In this document: one piece after another, positions 17,605 to 27,296 of the stretch | Layout of the letters: every line of letters starts with the position of its first letter | Position numbering within the stretch: position 1 is the stretch's first letter | The notes under the pieces: generated by a model | Databases searched by the model: none | Told to the model about the DNA's origin: nothing | The model's input: the letters and a program-made list of their open reading frames with translations, nothing else | Translations under genes and position numbers: made by a program | Source: Paraburkholderia fynbosensis | Lineage (GTDB): Bacteria > Pseudomonadota > Gammaproteobacteria > Burkholderiales > Burkholderiaceae | Assembly (NCBI RefSeq): GCF_902859935.1 | Contig: NZ_CADIKI010000004.1 | Coordinates: 124,001 to 188,000, forward strand | Length of the DNA: 64,000 bases | Reading direction: 5' to 3'

Positions 17605-18354
17605 ATGGACCAACCGAAGCGCATCCTGATCGTCGAAGACGACGTCGACATCGCCAACGTACTGAGCCTTCATCTGCGCGATGAACGTTATGAAGTGGTG
17701 CACAGCGCCGACGGCAACGAAGGGCTGCGCCTGCTGGAGCAGGGCGGCTGGGACGCGCTGATCCTCGATCTGATGCTGCCCGGCGTCGACGGTCTGGAAA
17801 TCTGCCGCCGCGCGCGGGCGATGACGCGTTACACGCCGATCATCATCACCAGCGCGCGTTCGAGCGAAGTGCACCGCATTCTCGGCCTCGAACTCGGCGC
17901 CGACGACTACCTCGCCAAGCCGTTCTCCGTGCTCGAACTGGTGGCGCGCGTGAAGGCGCTGCTGCGGCGCGTCGAAGCGCTGGCGAAGGATTCACGCATC
18001 GACGCGGGCAGCCTGCAGATCGCCGGCCTGACGATCGATCCGCTGACGCGCGAAGCCGCGGTCGACGGCAAGCCGATCGAACTGACGCCGCGTGAATTCG
18101 ACCTGCTGTATTTCTTCGCGCAGCATCCCGGCAAGGTGTTCTCGCGGATGGATCTGCTCAACGCCGTGTGGGGCTATCAACACGAGGGTTACGAGCACAC
18201 GGTGAACACCCATATCAACCGGTTGCGCGCGAAGATCGAGACCGATCCGGCCCAGCCCGAGCGCATCCTCACCGTCTGGGGACGCGGCTACAAGCTGGCC
18301 GTGGCCGGCGCCGATGCGCCGGCGCAGGCCGCCACGCACAAGGACGCGCCGTGA
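17605..18354 (+). CDS. OmpR-family response regulator
   Basis: 249 residues from the ATG at 17605; the frame extends upstream to 17500 but the receiver starts at MDQPKRILIVEDD. The phospho-acceptor is Asp55 and the conserved Lys is Lys105. The winged-helix DNA-binding domain covers about 145-235 (ELTPREFDLL, HTVNTHINRLRAKIE, VWGRGYKL). The kinase gene overlaps its stop (GTGA). It is divergent from the envelope msr operon, so sensing of envelope oxidative damage is a reasonable inference but unproven. Confidence 0.92.
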   Translation: MDQPKRILIVEDDVDIANVLSLHLRDERYEVVHSADGNEGLRLLEQGGWDALILDLMLPGVDGLEICRRARAMTRYTPIIITSARSSEVHRILGLELGADDYLAKPFSVLELVARVKALLRRVEALAKDSRIDAGSLQIAGLTIDPLTREAAVDGKPIELTPREFDLLYFFAQHPGKVFSRMDLLNAVWGYQHEGYEHTVNTHINRLRAKIETDPAQPERILTVWGRGYKLAVAGADAPAQAATHKDAP

Positions 18355-19844
18355 ATCTGACGCTGACGCAGCGGCTCTCGCTCGTTTTCTCCGTGCTATT
18401 GCTCGCGTGTTGCGGCGCGTCGGCATGGCTGCAGATCCGTTCGAGCGATCTGCACGAAAAGGAAGTGGTGCAGAGCCTGTCGAAAAACCTCGCCGACCAT
18501 ATCGCGCACCGCACCACGCTGATGGACGCGAGCGGCCTGCGACCCGACGCGGTGCGCCAGTTGTTCGGCCAGTTGATGATGGTCAATCCGAGCGTCGAGG
18601 TCTATCTGCTGGACAACCAGGGGCGCATCGAAGGCGAGGACGCGCCCGCGGGGCACCTCAAGCGCGAACATGTGGATTTGGCGCCGATCCGGCGCTTCAT
18701 CGCGGGCGACGCATTGCCGATCCTCGGCGACGACCCGCGCAGCATCGACGGCAAGAAGGTGTTCAGCGCCGCGCCGCTGCAAACGAACGGGCAGCCGCCG
18801 TCCGGCTACATCTACGTGGTCCTGCTCGGTGAAGAGCACGACGCGCTCGCCGCGCGTGTCGCGGCGAGTTCGGTGTTGCGCACCACGTTGTGGTCGATGG
18901 CGCTCGTCGCGGCGCTGGGGTTGCTCGCGGGCTTGACGGCGTTCGGCCTGATCACCCGGCCGCTGCGCCGTCTCACGGATGCGATGCGCCGCTTCGACGC
19001 GGACGGCGCGCCGGACGTGCAGCCGAGCGTGCCGCGCTCGGCGCCGCCCGGACAGCGCGACGAAATAGCCGTGCTCGAAACGACCTTCGCGCAGATGGCG
19101 AGGCGCATCGGCGACCAGTGGCGTGCACTGACGCGACAGGACCAGCAGCGGCGAGAACTGATCGCGAATATCTCGCACGATTTGCGCACGCCGCTGACGT
19201 CGCTGCACGGCTATCTGGAGACGCTGTCGCTGAAGGCCGACTCGCTCGCCGAAACAGAGCGCTCCCGTTACCTGGCGATCGCGCTCGCGCAGAGCGTCAA
19301 GGTGGGGCGGCTCGCACAGACGCTATTCGAACTAGCGCGGCTCGAACACGGCAACGTGCAACTGGTGCTCGAACCGTTCTCGCTGGTCGATCTGGTGCAG
19401 GACGTGTTCCAGAAATTCGAGTTGCCCGCCGAGGCGCGGCATATCCGCATGCGGGCGGGCATTCCGCCACGCCTGCCGAACGTGTGCGCCGATCTGGGGA
19501 TGATCGAGCGCGTGTTGACGAACCTGCTCGACAACGCGATTCGCCACACGCCCGCCGAAGGCGCGATCGACGTCGATCTGGCTTATAAGGACGGCAAGGT
19601 GGAGGTGACCGTCAGCGATACCGGACCGGGCATTCCAGCGGCGCAGCGCGAGGGGCTGTTCGAGCGTCCGTTCAGCGCGAGCGGCGGGCATCGTGGCGGC
19701 GGGCTCGGCTTGCTGATCGTGCAGCGCATGCTGCAGTTGCATCACAGTCAGATACGTTTGCTCGATCGGGATGGACGGGGTACGACGTTCCGCTTCGAGC
19801 TGCCGACGGCGGATCAACCGAGCGCCGCCGGCGCCCGGCTTTAA
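18351..19844 (+). CDS. Sensor histidine kinase, partner of the OmpR-type regulator
   Basis: 497 residues from the GTG at 18351 that overlaps the regulator stop by 4 bp. Two membrane helices (about 7-28 and 178-202) flank a periplasmic sensor domain of about 150 residues. A HAMP segment follows, then the H-box with His276 in ANISHDLRTPLTSLHGY, and a HATPase domain (NLLDNAIRHTP, DTGPGIP, GGGLGLLI). The sensor domain has no motif I can assign to a ligand. Confidence 0.92.
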   Translation: MNLTLTQRLSLVFSVLLLACCGASAWLQIRSSDLHEKEVVQSLSKNLADHIAHRTTLMDASGLRPDAVRQLFGQLMMVNPSVEVYLLDNQGRIEGEDAPAGHLKREHVDLAPIRRFIAGDALPILGDDPRSIDGKKVFSAAPLQTNGQPPSGYIYVVLLGEEHDALAARVAASSVLRTTLWSMALVAALGLLAGLTAFGLITRPLRRLTDAMRRFDADGAPDVQPSVPRSAPPGQRDEIAVLETTFAQMARRIGDQWRALTRQDQQRRELIANISHDLRTPLTSLHGYLETLSLKADSLAETERSRYLAIALAQSVKVGRLAQTLFELARLEHGNVQLVLEPFSLVDLVQDVFQKFELPAEARHIRMRAGIPPRLPNVCADLGMIERVLTNLLDNAIRHTPAEGAIDVDLAYKDGKVEVTVSDTGPGIPAAQREGLFERPFSASGGHRGGGLGLLIVQRMLQLHHSQIRLLDRDGRGTTFRFELPTADQPSAAGARL

Positions 19845-19851
19845 CCCGGGT

Positions 19852-20925
19852 TCAGATACCGCCCACGCACAGGTACTTGATAACCACGTAGTCGTCGATA
19901 TCGTAGTGCGAGCCCTCGCGGCCGAGACCCGATTGTTTGACGCCGCCGAACGGCGCGACTTCGTTCGAGATGAGGCCGGTGTTGATGCCCACCATGCCGT
20001 ATTCGAGCGCTTCGGCGACGCGCCATACGCGACCGATGTCGCGGCTGTAGAAATACGATGCGAGGCCGAACTCGGTGTCGTTGGCGAGGCGGATTACTTC
20101 GTCATCCGATGCAAAGCGGAACTGCGGCGCGAGCGGCCCGAACGTTTCATCGCGCGCCACCTTCATGGCTGGCGTGATATCGGCGAGCACGGTCGGCTCG
20201 AAGAAGCCGTGAGCGAGCGCGTCTTCGATATGCAATTCGACCTTGCGCACCGCCGCATCGTTGATCAGCGTACCCTGCGTGACGCCGTCTTCAGTGCCAC
20301 GGCCGACCTTCAATTGCTCGACGGCGACGCGCAGCTTTTCGGTGAACGCGTCGTAGACCTTGTCGTGCACATAGAAGCGGTTGGTGCAGACGCAGGTCTG
20401 GCCGCTGTTGCGATACTTCGACGCGATCGCGCCGGCCGCCGCGGCGTCCAGATCGGCGTCGTCGAACACGATGAACGGCGCGTTGCCGCCCAATTCGAGC
20501 GACACCTTCTTGACCGTGGGCGCGCACTGCGCCATCAGCAGACGGCCGACCGGCGTCGAGCCGGTGAACGGCATTTTGCGCACGACCGGGTTGCCGGTCA
20601 GTTCGGCGCCGATCGCTTTCGGCTCGCCGGTCACGACGTTGAACACGCCGCGCGGCACGCCCGCGCGCTCGGCCAGCACGGCGAGCGCGAGCGCGCAGAG
20701 CGGCGTCGCTTCGGCCGGTTTGACGATGATCGGACAGCCTGCCGCCAATGCCGGTCCGACCTTGCGGGTGATCATCGCAGCGGGGAAGTTCCATGGCGTG
20801 ACCGCCGCGCAGACGCCGACCGGTTCCTTCGTCACGACGATGCGTTTGTCGCTCGCTGGCGTGGGAATGGTGTCGCCGTTCACGCGCTTGCCTTCTTCCG
20901 CGAACCATTCGAGAAACGATGCGGC
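19852..20925 (-). pseudogene. gabD: Truncated succinate-semialdehyde dehydrogenase (gabD remnant)
   Basis: Homology to GabD starts abruptly at 20925 with [15 protein letters not shown]; the first ~120-125 residues of a normal ~485-residue enzyme are missing, and no in-frame start with a ribosome site lies there. The remaining ~357 residues keep the catalytic elements ([24 protein letters not shown], catalytic Cys in NSGQTCVC). Near 20207 a block of about 15-19 residues usually present between EDALA and HGFFEPTVL is also absent. In related genomes gabD follows gabT intact. The loss of the N-terminal NAD-binding part should inactivate it. Confidence 0.75.
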
Positions 20926-20940
20926 GGGCAGGGCTGGAAA

Positions 20941-20964
20941 AGGCCTTAAAACAGGCCTTAAAAC
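20941..20964. repeat. 12-bp tandem repeat at the gabT-gabD deletion junction
   Basis: AGGCCTTAAAAC occurs twice in a row, followed by a degenerate third unit (TGCTGTTAAACC) that contains the gabT stop codon. It sits exactly between the gabT end and the truncated gabD and may be a scar of the deletion. Confidence 0.7.
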
Positions 20965-20969
20965 TGCTG

Positions 20970-22259
20970 TTAAACCGCCACTGCCACGCTTTCCTTCAAC
21001 ACGTCTTCGAGAATCGCCATCGCTTCGTCGAACACGGTGTCCTGAATCGTCAGCGGGAACAGGAAGCGCACCACGTTCGAGTAGACACCGCACACCAGCA
21101 GCAGCAACCCGCGTTCGAGCGCGCGCGCCTGCACACGCTTCGTGAAGTCCGCATCCGGTTCGGTGCCGCCCGGCTTGCAGAATTCGACCGCCACCATCGC
21201 GCCCGGGCCGCGCACGTCGGCGATCTGCGGCACGTCGCGTTGCAGCGCGTTCAGCTTGGCCTTGACGCGTTCGCCGAGCGCCGTGGCGCGCTCGCACAGC
21301 CGCTCTTCGTCGATGATGTCGAGCACCGCGTGCGCCGCCGCCAGCGCGAGCGGATTGCCCGCATAGGTGCCGCCGAGGCCGCCCGGCGCGGCCGCGTCCA
21401 TCACGTCGGCGCGCCCGACCACGCCCGACAGCGGCATGCCGCCCGCGAGGCTCTTGGCCATTGTCATCAGGTCGGGCACCACGTCGTAGTGATGCATCGC
21501 GAACAGCTTGCCGGTGCGGGCGAAACCGGTTTGCACTTCATCGGCGATCAGCAGGATGCCGTGCTCGTTGCACAGCTTGCGCAACGCGCGCACGAACTCG
21601 ACCGGCGCGGGATAGAAACCGCCTTCGCCTTGCACCGGTTCGAAGATGATCGCGGCCACGCGCTTCGGATCGATGTCGGCCTTGAACAGGAATTCGATGG
21701 CCTTCAGCGAATCGGCGGTGCTCACACCGTGCAGCGGATTCGGGAACGGCGCGTGAAACACGTCCGATGGGAACGGCCCGAAGCCGCTCTTGTACGGCGC
21801 GACCTTGCCGGTCAAGGCCATGCCCATCAGCGTGCGGCCATGGAACGCGCCGGTGAATGCGATCACACCCGGACGGCTGGTGGCGGCGCGGGCGATCTTG
21901 ATCGCGTTTTCGACGGCTTCGGCGCCGGTCGTGAAGAAGGCGGTTTTCTTCGGATAGTCGCCCGGCGCGCGCTGATTGATTTTCTCGGCCAATTCGACAT
22001 ACGAGGCGTACGGCACGATCTGATACGCGGTGTGCGTGAAATGATCGAGCTGGTCGCGAATCGCGGCGACGATCTTCGGATGACGGTGGCCGGTGTTGCA
22101 CACCGCGATGCCCGCGGCGAAGTCGATGAAGCGGCGGCCCTCGATGTCCCACAGTTCCGCGTTCTCGGCGCGCTCGGCGTAGAAATCGCACATCACGCCG
22201 ACACCGCGCGGCGTGGCGGCATCCTTGCGGCTCTTCAGTTCGGCATTCTTCATGGTCAT
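20970..22259 (-). CDS. gabT: 4-aminobutyrate-2-oxoglutarate transaminase
   Basis: 429 residues from the ATG at 22259 (ATG at 22253 is an alternative; GGGAG lies upstream). It is a class III PLP aminotransferase: [16 protein letters not shown] binds the PLP phosphate, the cofactor Asp is in [15 protein letters not shown] and the Schiff-base Lys is in [15 protein letters not shown]. It converts GABA to succinate semialdehyde. The next enzyme, GabD, is broken immediately downstream, so another dehydrogenase must finish the pathway. It is divergent from gabR. Confidence 0.93.
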   Translation of the reverse strand: MTMKNAELKSRKDAATPRGVGVMCDFYAERAENAELWDIEGRRFIDFAAGIAVCNTGHRHPKIVAAIRDQLDHFTHTAYQIVPYASYVELAEKINQRAPGDYPKKTAFFTTGAEAVENAIKIARAATSRPGVIAFTGAFHGRTLMGMALTGKVAPYKSGFGPFPSDVFHAPFPNPLHGVSTADSLKAIEFLFKADIDPKRVAAIIFEPVQGEGGFYPAPVEFVRALRKLCNEHGILLIADEVQTGFARTGKLFAMHHYDVVPDLMTMAKSLAGGMPLSGVVGRADVMDAAAPGGLGGTYAGNPLALAAAHAVLDIIDEERLCERATALGERVKAKLNALQRDVPQIADVRGPGAMVAVEFCKPGGTEPDADFTKRVQARALERGLLLLVCGVYSNVVRFLFPLTIQDTVFDEAMAILEDVLKESVAVAV

Positions 22260-22329
22260 CTCTTTCGCTCCCGGTTTTTGGCGGACGCCTCGCCCACGGC
22301 GCGGCACATGCAGCGACTATAATGAGATT

Positions 22330-22373
22330 TGGCCCTTAACTTCAGAGCCATTTCAATAAAAATGTAGGAGCCA
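22330..22373. promoter_or_regulatory. Putative GabR operator half-sites
   Basis: Three related 7-mers lie between the gabT and gabR starts: TGGCCCT (22330-22336, reverse sense), AGAGCCA (22344-22350) and GGAGCCA (22367-22373). The last two form a direct repeat 23 bp apart and the first two an imperfect inverted repeat. MocR/GabR regulators often bind direct repeats spaced by about two helical turns in such divergent regions. The rightmost copy overlaps the gabR ribosome site, which would suit autorepression. Confidence 0.45.
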
Positions 22374-22376
22374 ATC

Positions 22377-23909
22377 ATGCGCGCGAGCGTGTTGTCGGAC
22401 TGGCTGGCGCAGCGTCTGGACCGGGGCAACGGTCAGCCGATCTATCGCCAGTTGCACCGGCTGTTGCAGCAGGCAATCCTGTCGCGCGAATTGCCGGCGG
22501 GCAGCAAGGTGCCGTCGTCGCGGCTGCTCGCGCAGGAACTGGGTATCGGGCGCAATACCGTCACGCAGGTGTACGAGCAACTGGTGCTCGAAGGCTATGT
22601 GAATTCGGCGACTGGGCGCGGCACGTTCGTCGCCGACAGCGCGCCGGACGAGATCATCGGCGCGCCCGATGCGGACCCGGCGCAGGCGCGCGGTGCGGCT
22701 TCGACACAAGCCGCAGCGGCATTGCCATTGCCGCAGCCCGCGACGCGCGCGCTGTCCACGCGCGGCGCGCGGCTGATCGCGGGCGCGGGCGTGTCCAAGC
22801 GTCAGTGGGGCGCGTTCATGCCGGGCGTGCCGGACGTCACGAAGTTTCCGGCGCGCGTGTGGAGCCGTCTGCACAACAAATATTGGCGCAGGCTGCGCCC
22901 GGACCTGCTCACTTACGCGCCGGGCGGCGGGCTGCCCGCGCTGCGTCACGCGCTGGCCGACTATCTGCGCACCTCGCGCTCGGTGCGTTGCACGCCCGGG
23001 CAGATCATCATCACGACCGGGATTCATCAATCGGTCGATCTCGCCGTGCGTCTGCTGTCCGATCCGGGCGACGTGATCTGGACCGAAGACCCGTGTTACT
23101 GGGGCGTGCGCAGCGTGCTGCACGTATCCGGCCTGCAATCGCGGCCGATCGCCGTCGACGTCGAAGGCATCGCGCCTTGCGCCGACGATCTCGCGCAGCC
23201 GCCCAAGCTGATGCTCGTCACGCCGTCGCATCAGTATCCGCTCGGCACGGTGATGAGCCTCGCGCGGCGCCGCATGTTGCTCGAATATGCGCGGCAGCAT
23301 CAATGCTGGATCATCGAGGACGATTACGACAGCGAATTCCGTTATGGCAGCCGGCCGCTCGCATCGCTGCAAGGGCTGGACACATCGGGTCAGGTGATCT
23401 ATGTGGGCAGCTTCGGCAAGACGCTGTTTCCGGGGTTGCGCATCGGCTATCTGGTCGTGCCGGAAGCGCTGGCGGAGAGCTTCGCCACGGCGAGCGCGGA
23501 GTTGTATCGCGAGGGCCAGTTGCTGCAACAGGCGATGCTCGCGGAGTTCATCGCCGAGGGGCATTTCACGTCGCATATCCGCAAGATGCGCACGCTGTAC
23601 GGACAGCGCCGGCAGACGCTGCTCGACGCCGCGTCGCGACGTTATGGCGATGCGTTGCCGGCGGTGGGGGGCGACGCCGGTCTGCATCTCGTCATGCAGT
23701 TGCCCGATGGCAGCGATGATCGCCGCGTGGCGGCCGCTGCGCTGGCGCGCAATATCATCGTGCGGCCGTTGTCGGGGTATTACGCGCAGCCGTCGCTGGC
23801 GCCTTCGGGGTTGCTGATCGGTTATGCGTGCGTGCCGGACGAAGAGATCGCACCGGCCTTCGACACGCTTGCCGAGGCGATCGACGCGACACTGCCGCAG
23901 TTTGCGTGA
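22377..23909 (+). CDS. gabR: GabR-like MocR transcriptional regulator
   Basis: 510 residues. An N-terminal GntR-type winged HTH (about 15-85: QPIYRQLHRLLQQAIL, GRNTVTQVYEQLVLEGYV) is joined by a linker to an aminotransferase class I-like domain (about 135-505). PLP contacts are visible: the Lys in YVGSFGKTLFPGLRIGY and IIEDDYDSEFRY. Such proteins sense GABA through PLP and activate gabT. The position, divergent from gabT with a 117-bp gap, supports this role. The gene is intact although gabD is not. Confidence 0.9.
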   Translation: MRASVLSDWLAQRLDRGNGQPIYRQLHRLLQQAILSRELPAGSKVPSSRLLAQELGIGRNTVTQVYEQLVLEGYVNSATGRGTFVADSAPDEIIGAPDADPAQARGAASTQAAAALPLPQPATRALSTRGARLIAGAGVSKRQWGAFMPGVPDVTKFPARVWSRLHNKYWRRLRPDLLTYAPGGGLPALRHALADYLRTSRSVRCTPGQIIITTGIHQSVDLAVRLLSDPGDVIWTEDPCYWGVRSVLHVSGLQSRPIAVDVEGIAPCADDLAQPPKLMLVTPSHQYPLGTVMSLARRRMLLEYARQHQCWIIEDDYDSEFRYGSRPLASLQGLDTSGQVIYVGSFGKTLFPGLRIGYLVVPEALAESFATASAELYREGQLLQQAMLAEFIAEGHFTSHIRKMRTLYGQRRQTLLDAASRRYGDALPAVGGDAGLHLVMQLPDGSDDRRVAAAALARNIIVRPLSGYYAQPSLAPSGLLIGYACVPDEEIAPAFDTLAEAIDATLPQFA

Positions 23910-24058
23910 GGGCGCGGGTTGGCCGAGCTGGGCGTAACGTCGCACGTCTCCTTTAACGCGCCATACAAAGCGCCTTCGTCAAGTCATCCATGAGGCTTCA
24001 AGGCAGTCTCATCGCAACGCATCGCGCCACGCGCCACGCATCGCCGCGCCGGCACCCG

Positions 24059-24895
24059 TCATATCCGAATCAACACAGCGCCGAGCGTCACGAGTGCGCA
24101 TGCCACGATGCGCCGCGCGGTCAGCTTCTCGTGCATGAACAGCCAGCCGATCAGCACCGCGAAGATCGAACTCAACTCGCGCAGCGCGGAGACCATTGCG
24201 ATCGGCAGATAGCGGTAAGCCTCGATGATCAGGCAATACGCGGCCAGCGCGAGCACGCCCGCCGTCATGCCCTTGAGCACCACCGTCCGGCCGATGAACA
24301 GTCCTTTGGCGCCGCCGCGCCAATGCCAGGCGAGCAGAAACTGCGGGATGTTCCAAAGCAGATAGACCCACATGATGTAACTCAGGCCGTTGCCCGCCAC
24401 GCGCGCACCGATGCCGTCGACCACCGAATAGGTGGAGATGAAGAGTCCGGTCAGCAGCGCGAACGGCACGCTCTCGCCGGAAAAGCGCATGCCGCGCCGA
24501 AACGCCAGCGAGACGATGCCGAGCGATACCAGCGCCACCCCGATCGCGGCCAGCGGCTTGAGCGCCTCGTGGGCGAACACCAGCGCGCCGACGAACACGA
24601 GCATCGGCGACAGGCCGCGCGCAATTGGATAGATCTGGCCGAAGTCGCCGCTTTGGTACGCGCGGATCAGCGCGAGCAGATAGCCGCACTCCAGCACTAC
24701 CGACGCGCAGATGTACGGCCACGCGGCCGGCGCAGGCATCGGCAGCACGATCACGCCGACCGCGCTGATAACCACATACGGTATCGCCATCATGCCGAGC
24801 AGCCAGATGCGGTCTCCGGAGAGATGCAGAAACGCGTTCCAGGTGGCGTGAAGCAGCGCGGAGAACAGCACCAGCAGGACGACAAAGGGTTCCAT
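24059..24895 (-). CDS. EamA/DMT-family transporter
   Basis: 278 residues with about ten hydrophobic helices arranged as two EamA halves (5+5). SALLHATWNAFLHLSGD at the start and ALRELSSIFAVLIGWLFMHEKLT near the end are typical of this superfamily, whose members export amino acids or other small metabolites. It stands alone, convergent with gabR. No ribosome site of note is visible before the ATG. The substrate is unknown. Confidence 0.88.
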   Translation of the reverse strand: MEPFVVLLVLFSALLHATWNAFLHLSGDRIWLLGMMAIPYVVISAVGVIVLPMPAPAAWPYICASVVLECGYLLALIRAYQSGDFGQIYPIARGLSPMLVFVGALVFAHEALKPLAAIGVALVSLGIVSLAFRRGMRFSGESVPFALLTGLFISTYSVVDGIGARVAGNGLSYIMWVYLLWNIPQFLLAWHWRGGAKGLFIGRTVVLKGMTAGVLALAAYCLIIEAYRYLPIAMVSALRELSSIFAVLIGWLFMHEKLTARRIVACALVTLGAVLIRI

Positions 24896-25250
24896 CGACT
24901 ACCAGGGAAGGGGGAGGAAAGACCGGGACGCCGGCCGCAAGCCGGTGATTATTCCAGCAGAACGCGGGAACGCAGGAGTGGACGACTAAAGCGAAGGGGC
25001 TTTATGTGGAGAAACGCGGCGATTTATGGCGTGAGATAAAGTGAGGCGGGGGTGTGCGATCAGTTGGCATTGGCGTGCGGCGGCGGTTGCTGCGGCGAGG
25101 GGGCAGGGGTAGACGATGCTCGTACCGCGCGCTGCCCGCGCCCGCTTCGCCAGACCGCCCGGCCACCATTACCTACTGTGCTTGCGATCGGCGAGTGGTC
25201 GAAACATGCTCTCTCCACTCGCGCATTGCGGGCTCTGATTCGGCGCAAGG
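24896..25250. other. Intergenic region without recognisable features
   Basis: 355 bp between two minus-strand genes. I see no gene, RNA or clear hairpin. It should contain the promoter of the EamA gene and the 3' end of the dehydrogenase transcript. Confidence 0.6.
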
Positions 25251-26219
25251 TTAGCTTGAGACCGGATTCAAGGCAGCCCGCCCATCCAGCACCGCGGCGA
25301 CATTGTCCAGTGCCGTAAAACCCATCTGGTCGCGCGTCTCCATCGTGGCGCTCGCCATATGGGGCGTCAGGAACACGTTGTCGAGTTCTGCGAAGCGCTG
25401 GTCGACATTGGGCTCGTTCCGGTAGACGTCCAGACCCGCGCTGAACAGATGCCCCGATGTCAGCGCTTCATAGAGCGCATCTTCGTCCACTAGCCCGCCA
25501 CGTGCCGCGTTGACGAAAACCGCGCCCTTGGGCAGGCGCTGAAATTCTTTTTTAGTCATCAGCGGGACACCGCCGCCCGGCACGTGCAGCGTCAGCACCT
25601 GGCAGTGCGGCAGCATTTCATCGAGGCTCGCGTAAAACGTCGCGCCATTTTCCAGCGATGCCGGCGCGCGGCTGATGTCCGTGTAGATCACGCGCATGCC
25701 GAAGCCTTGCGCACGCTTCGCAACCGCCCGGCCGATCCGCCCGAATCCGACGATGCCGAGCGTCTTGCCATTCACCCGCGTACCGAGCATCTCGGTCATG
25801 CCGAACGATTTGCCCCAGCCGTTACGCATGATTCGCTCGTATTCCGACGCGCGGCGGCAGGCCGCCAGCACGAGCAGCATGGAGAAATCGGCCGTGCATT
25901 CGGTCAACGCGTCGGGTGCGTTCGTGACGACGATGCCTCTTTCGCGGGCGGCGGCCACGTCCATGTGATCGAAGCCTGCGCTCGCGTTCGCGATGATCTT
26001 CACCGTCGAGGGCAGCGCGGCGATGTGTTCCGCCTGCAAACCCGATTTTTTACCGATCAGTATGGCCGGCACCTCGTGCTTCTTGCAAAAGTCGACGACA
26101 GACCACGAGTCCATATCGGACTCGGTCACGAAGGCATGGAATTCGGTCTCGGCGCGATTCGCCACGGCAGTGGGGACCTTTCGCGCAATCAACAGCCTGG
26201 TGCGGTGATTTTCCAGCAT
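25251..26219 (-). CDS. D-2-hydroxyacid dehydrogenase (glycerate/hydroxypyruvate type)
   Basis: 322 residues from the ATG at 26219, preceded by AAGGA. The NAD(P)-binding motif is GIVGFGRIGRAVAKRA; the substrate Arg is in VNAARGGLVDEDAL, the Glu in AGLDVYRNEP and the catalytic His in LTPHMASAT. These are the three catalytic residues of the family. The gene is divergent from the SDR-MFS genes and shares with them an intergenic region holding two matching palindromes, so they are probably co-regulated in one catabolic pathway. Confidence 0.9.
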   Translation of the reverse strand: MLENHRTRLLIARKVPTAVANRAETEFHAFVTESDMDSWSVVDFCKKHEVPAILIGKKSGLQAEHIAALPSTVKIIANASAGFDHMDVAAARERGIVVTNAPDALTECTADFSMLLVLAACRRASEYERIMRNGWGKSFGMTEMLGTRVNGKTLGIVGFGRIGRAVAKRAQGFGMRVIYTDISRAPASLENGATFYASLDEMLPHCQVLTLHVPGGGVPLMTKKEFQRLPKGAVFVNAARGGLVDEDALYEALTSGHLFSAGLDVYRNEPNVDQRFAELDNVFLTPHMASATMETRDQMGFTALDNVAAVLDGRAALNPVSS

Positions 26220-26279
26220 GGTTTTTCCTTGGATGGACAGACGTCGAGAGACTACGAAACCCCTGAGGAGGCCGTCAAT

Positions 26280-26298
26280 GTTGATTCGATGAATCAAC
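26280..26298. promoter_or_regulatory. Palindromic operator, copy 1
   Basis: GTTGATTC-GAT-GAATCAAC is a perfect 8-bp inverted repeat with a 3-base spacer. It lies 61 bp upstream of the hydroxyacid dehydrogenase start. It matches copy 2 at 26411, which identifies it as a binding site of one dimeric regulator; the regulator is not obvious in the window. Confidence 0.65.
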
Positions 26299-26410
26299 TT
26301 ATTGAACGTGATGCGTCTCCTGTTCGTTCCGACGCACCCTGCGTCGTGTTGCCGGCAACTTGCGTATCAGGAAAACCCTAATGCGAACCCCATCGGTAGG
26401 GCGCTCAGAT

Positions 26411-26429
26411 GTTGATTCAATGAATCAAG
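26411..26429. promoter_or_regulatory. Palindromic operator, copy 2
   Basis: GTTGATTC-AAT-GAATCAAG keeps 17 of 19 positions of copy 1, with a perfect 7-bp inverted repeat inside. It lies 66 bp upstream of the SDR start. The centres of the two copies are 131 bp apart, about 12.5 helical turns. Confidence 0.65.
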
Positions 26430-26495
26430 ATTGCTCGCCCCCGTCGTGGATGCAACTCTCCTTCCGTGTTCAATTGAATTGCCGGAGGAAGTGAA

Positions 26496-27254
26496 ATGCC
26501 TGCATCGAAGAAGTTCGCCGCTGTGACGGGCGCCGGGTCCGGTATCGGCCGCGCTGCCGCTGTGGCGCTCGCCAACGCCGGGTTCACTGTCGCGCTGATT
26601 GGGCGCAGAGCCGAGCCGCTGCTGGAAACGAAAGAAGCAATCGGTATGGCCGGTGGAGAAGCGCAAGTATTTCAGGCCGACGTTGCCGATGCGGCATCGG
26701 TCGAGCACGCGTTCTCGCAGATCGCCCAGGCATTCGGCCGGCTCGACGTGCTCTTCAACAATGCGGGCCGTAACGCGGGGGCCGTGCCGCTCGAAGACTA
26801 CGAGGTCGATTTCTGGAACGATGTCGTGGCCACCAATCTGACCGGCGTGTTTTTATGCGCTCGGGCTGCTTATCGTTTGATGAAGGCGCAATCGCCTCAA
26901 GGCGGACGCATCATCAACAATGGATCGATCTCCGCTCACTCGCCGAGGCCGCATACCATCGCCTATTCAGCCACGAAACATGCGGTCACCGGCATCACTA
27001 AATCGATTGCGCTGGACGGACGTGCATTCAACATTGCCTGCGGCCAAATCGATATCGGCAACGCAGCCACCTCTCTCACGGAACGCATGAATCGCGGCGT
27101 ACTGCAAGCCGACGGACGCGTGGCGCCCGAAGCCCGAATGGACGTGACGCACGTGGCGAACGCGGTCGTGCATATGGCCAGCCTCCCGCTCGAGGCCAAT
27201 GTGCTCAATATGACCATCATGGCGAGCGCGATGCCGTTCGTCGGCCGCGGATAA
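26496..27254 (+). CDS. Short-chain dehydrogenase/reductase
   Basis: 252 residues with a strong GGAGGAAG ribosome site. The cofactor motif is TGAGSGIG (10-17), then NNAG near 88-91. The active site has Ser in NNGSISAHS and Tyr-x-x-x-Lys in [11 protein letters not shown]. The Arg pair after the first strand (IGRRAEP) suggests NADP preference. It begins a plus-strand group with an MFS transporter, a VOC protein and a citrate-synthase-like protein, and probably oxidises or reduces the substrate that the transporter brings in. Confidence 0.9.
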   Translation: MPASKKFAAVTGAGSGIGRAAAVALANAGFTVALIGRRAEPLLETKEAIGMAGGEAQVFQADVADAASVEHAFSQIAQAFGRLDVLFNNAGRNAGAVPLEDYEVDFWNDVVATNLTGVFLCARAAYRLMKAQSPQGGRIINNGSISAHSPRPHTIAYSATKHAVTGITKSIALDGRAFNIACGQIDIGNAATSLTERMNRGVLQADGRVAPEARMDVTHVANAVVHMASLPLEANVLNMTIMASAMPFVGRG

Positions 27255-27296
27255 GTTGACCTTGCGCCAAATATAAAAAAACAGCAGGCTCATGTC

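Noticed and set aside
19852..21297. Functional 481-residue gabD beginning inside gabT
   Set aside because: The first ~120 codons of that frame overlap gabT and translate to an Arg/Ala-rich shadow; GabD homology starts only at 20925.
22353..23945. Antisense open frame opposite gabR
   Set aside because: Arg/Gln/His-rich shadow without domains; the plus strand holds an intact MocR protein.
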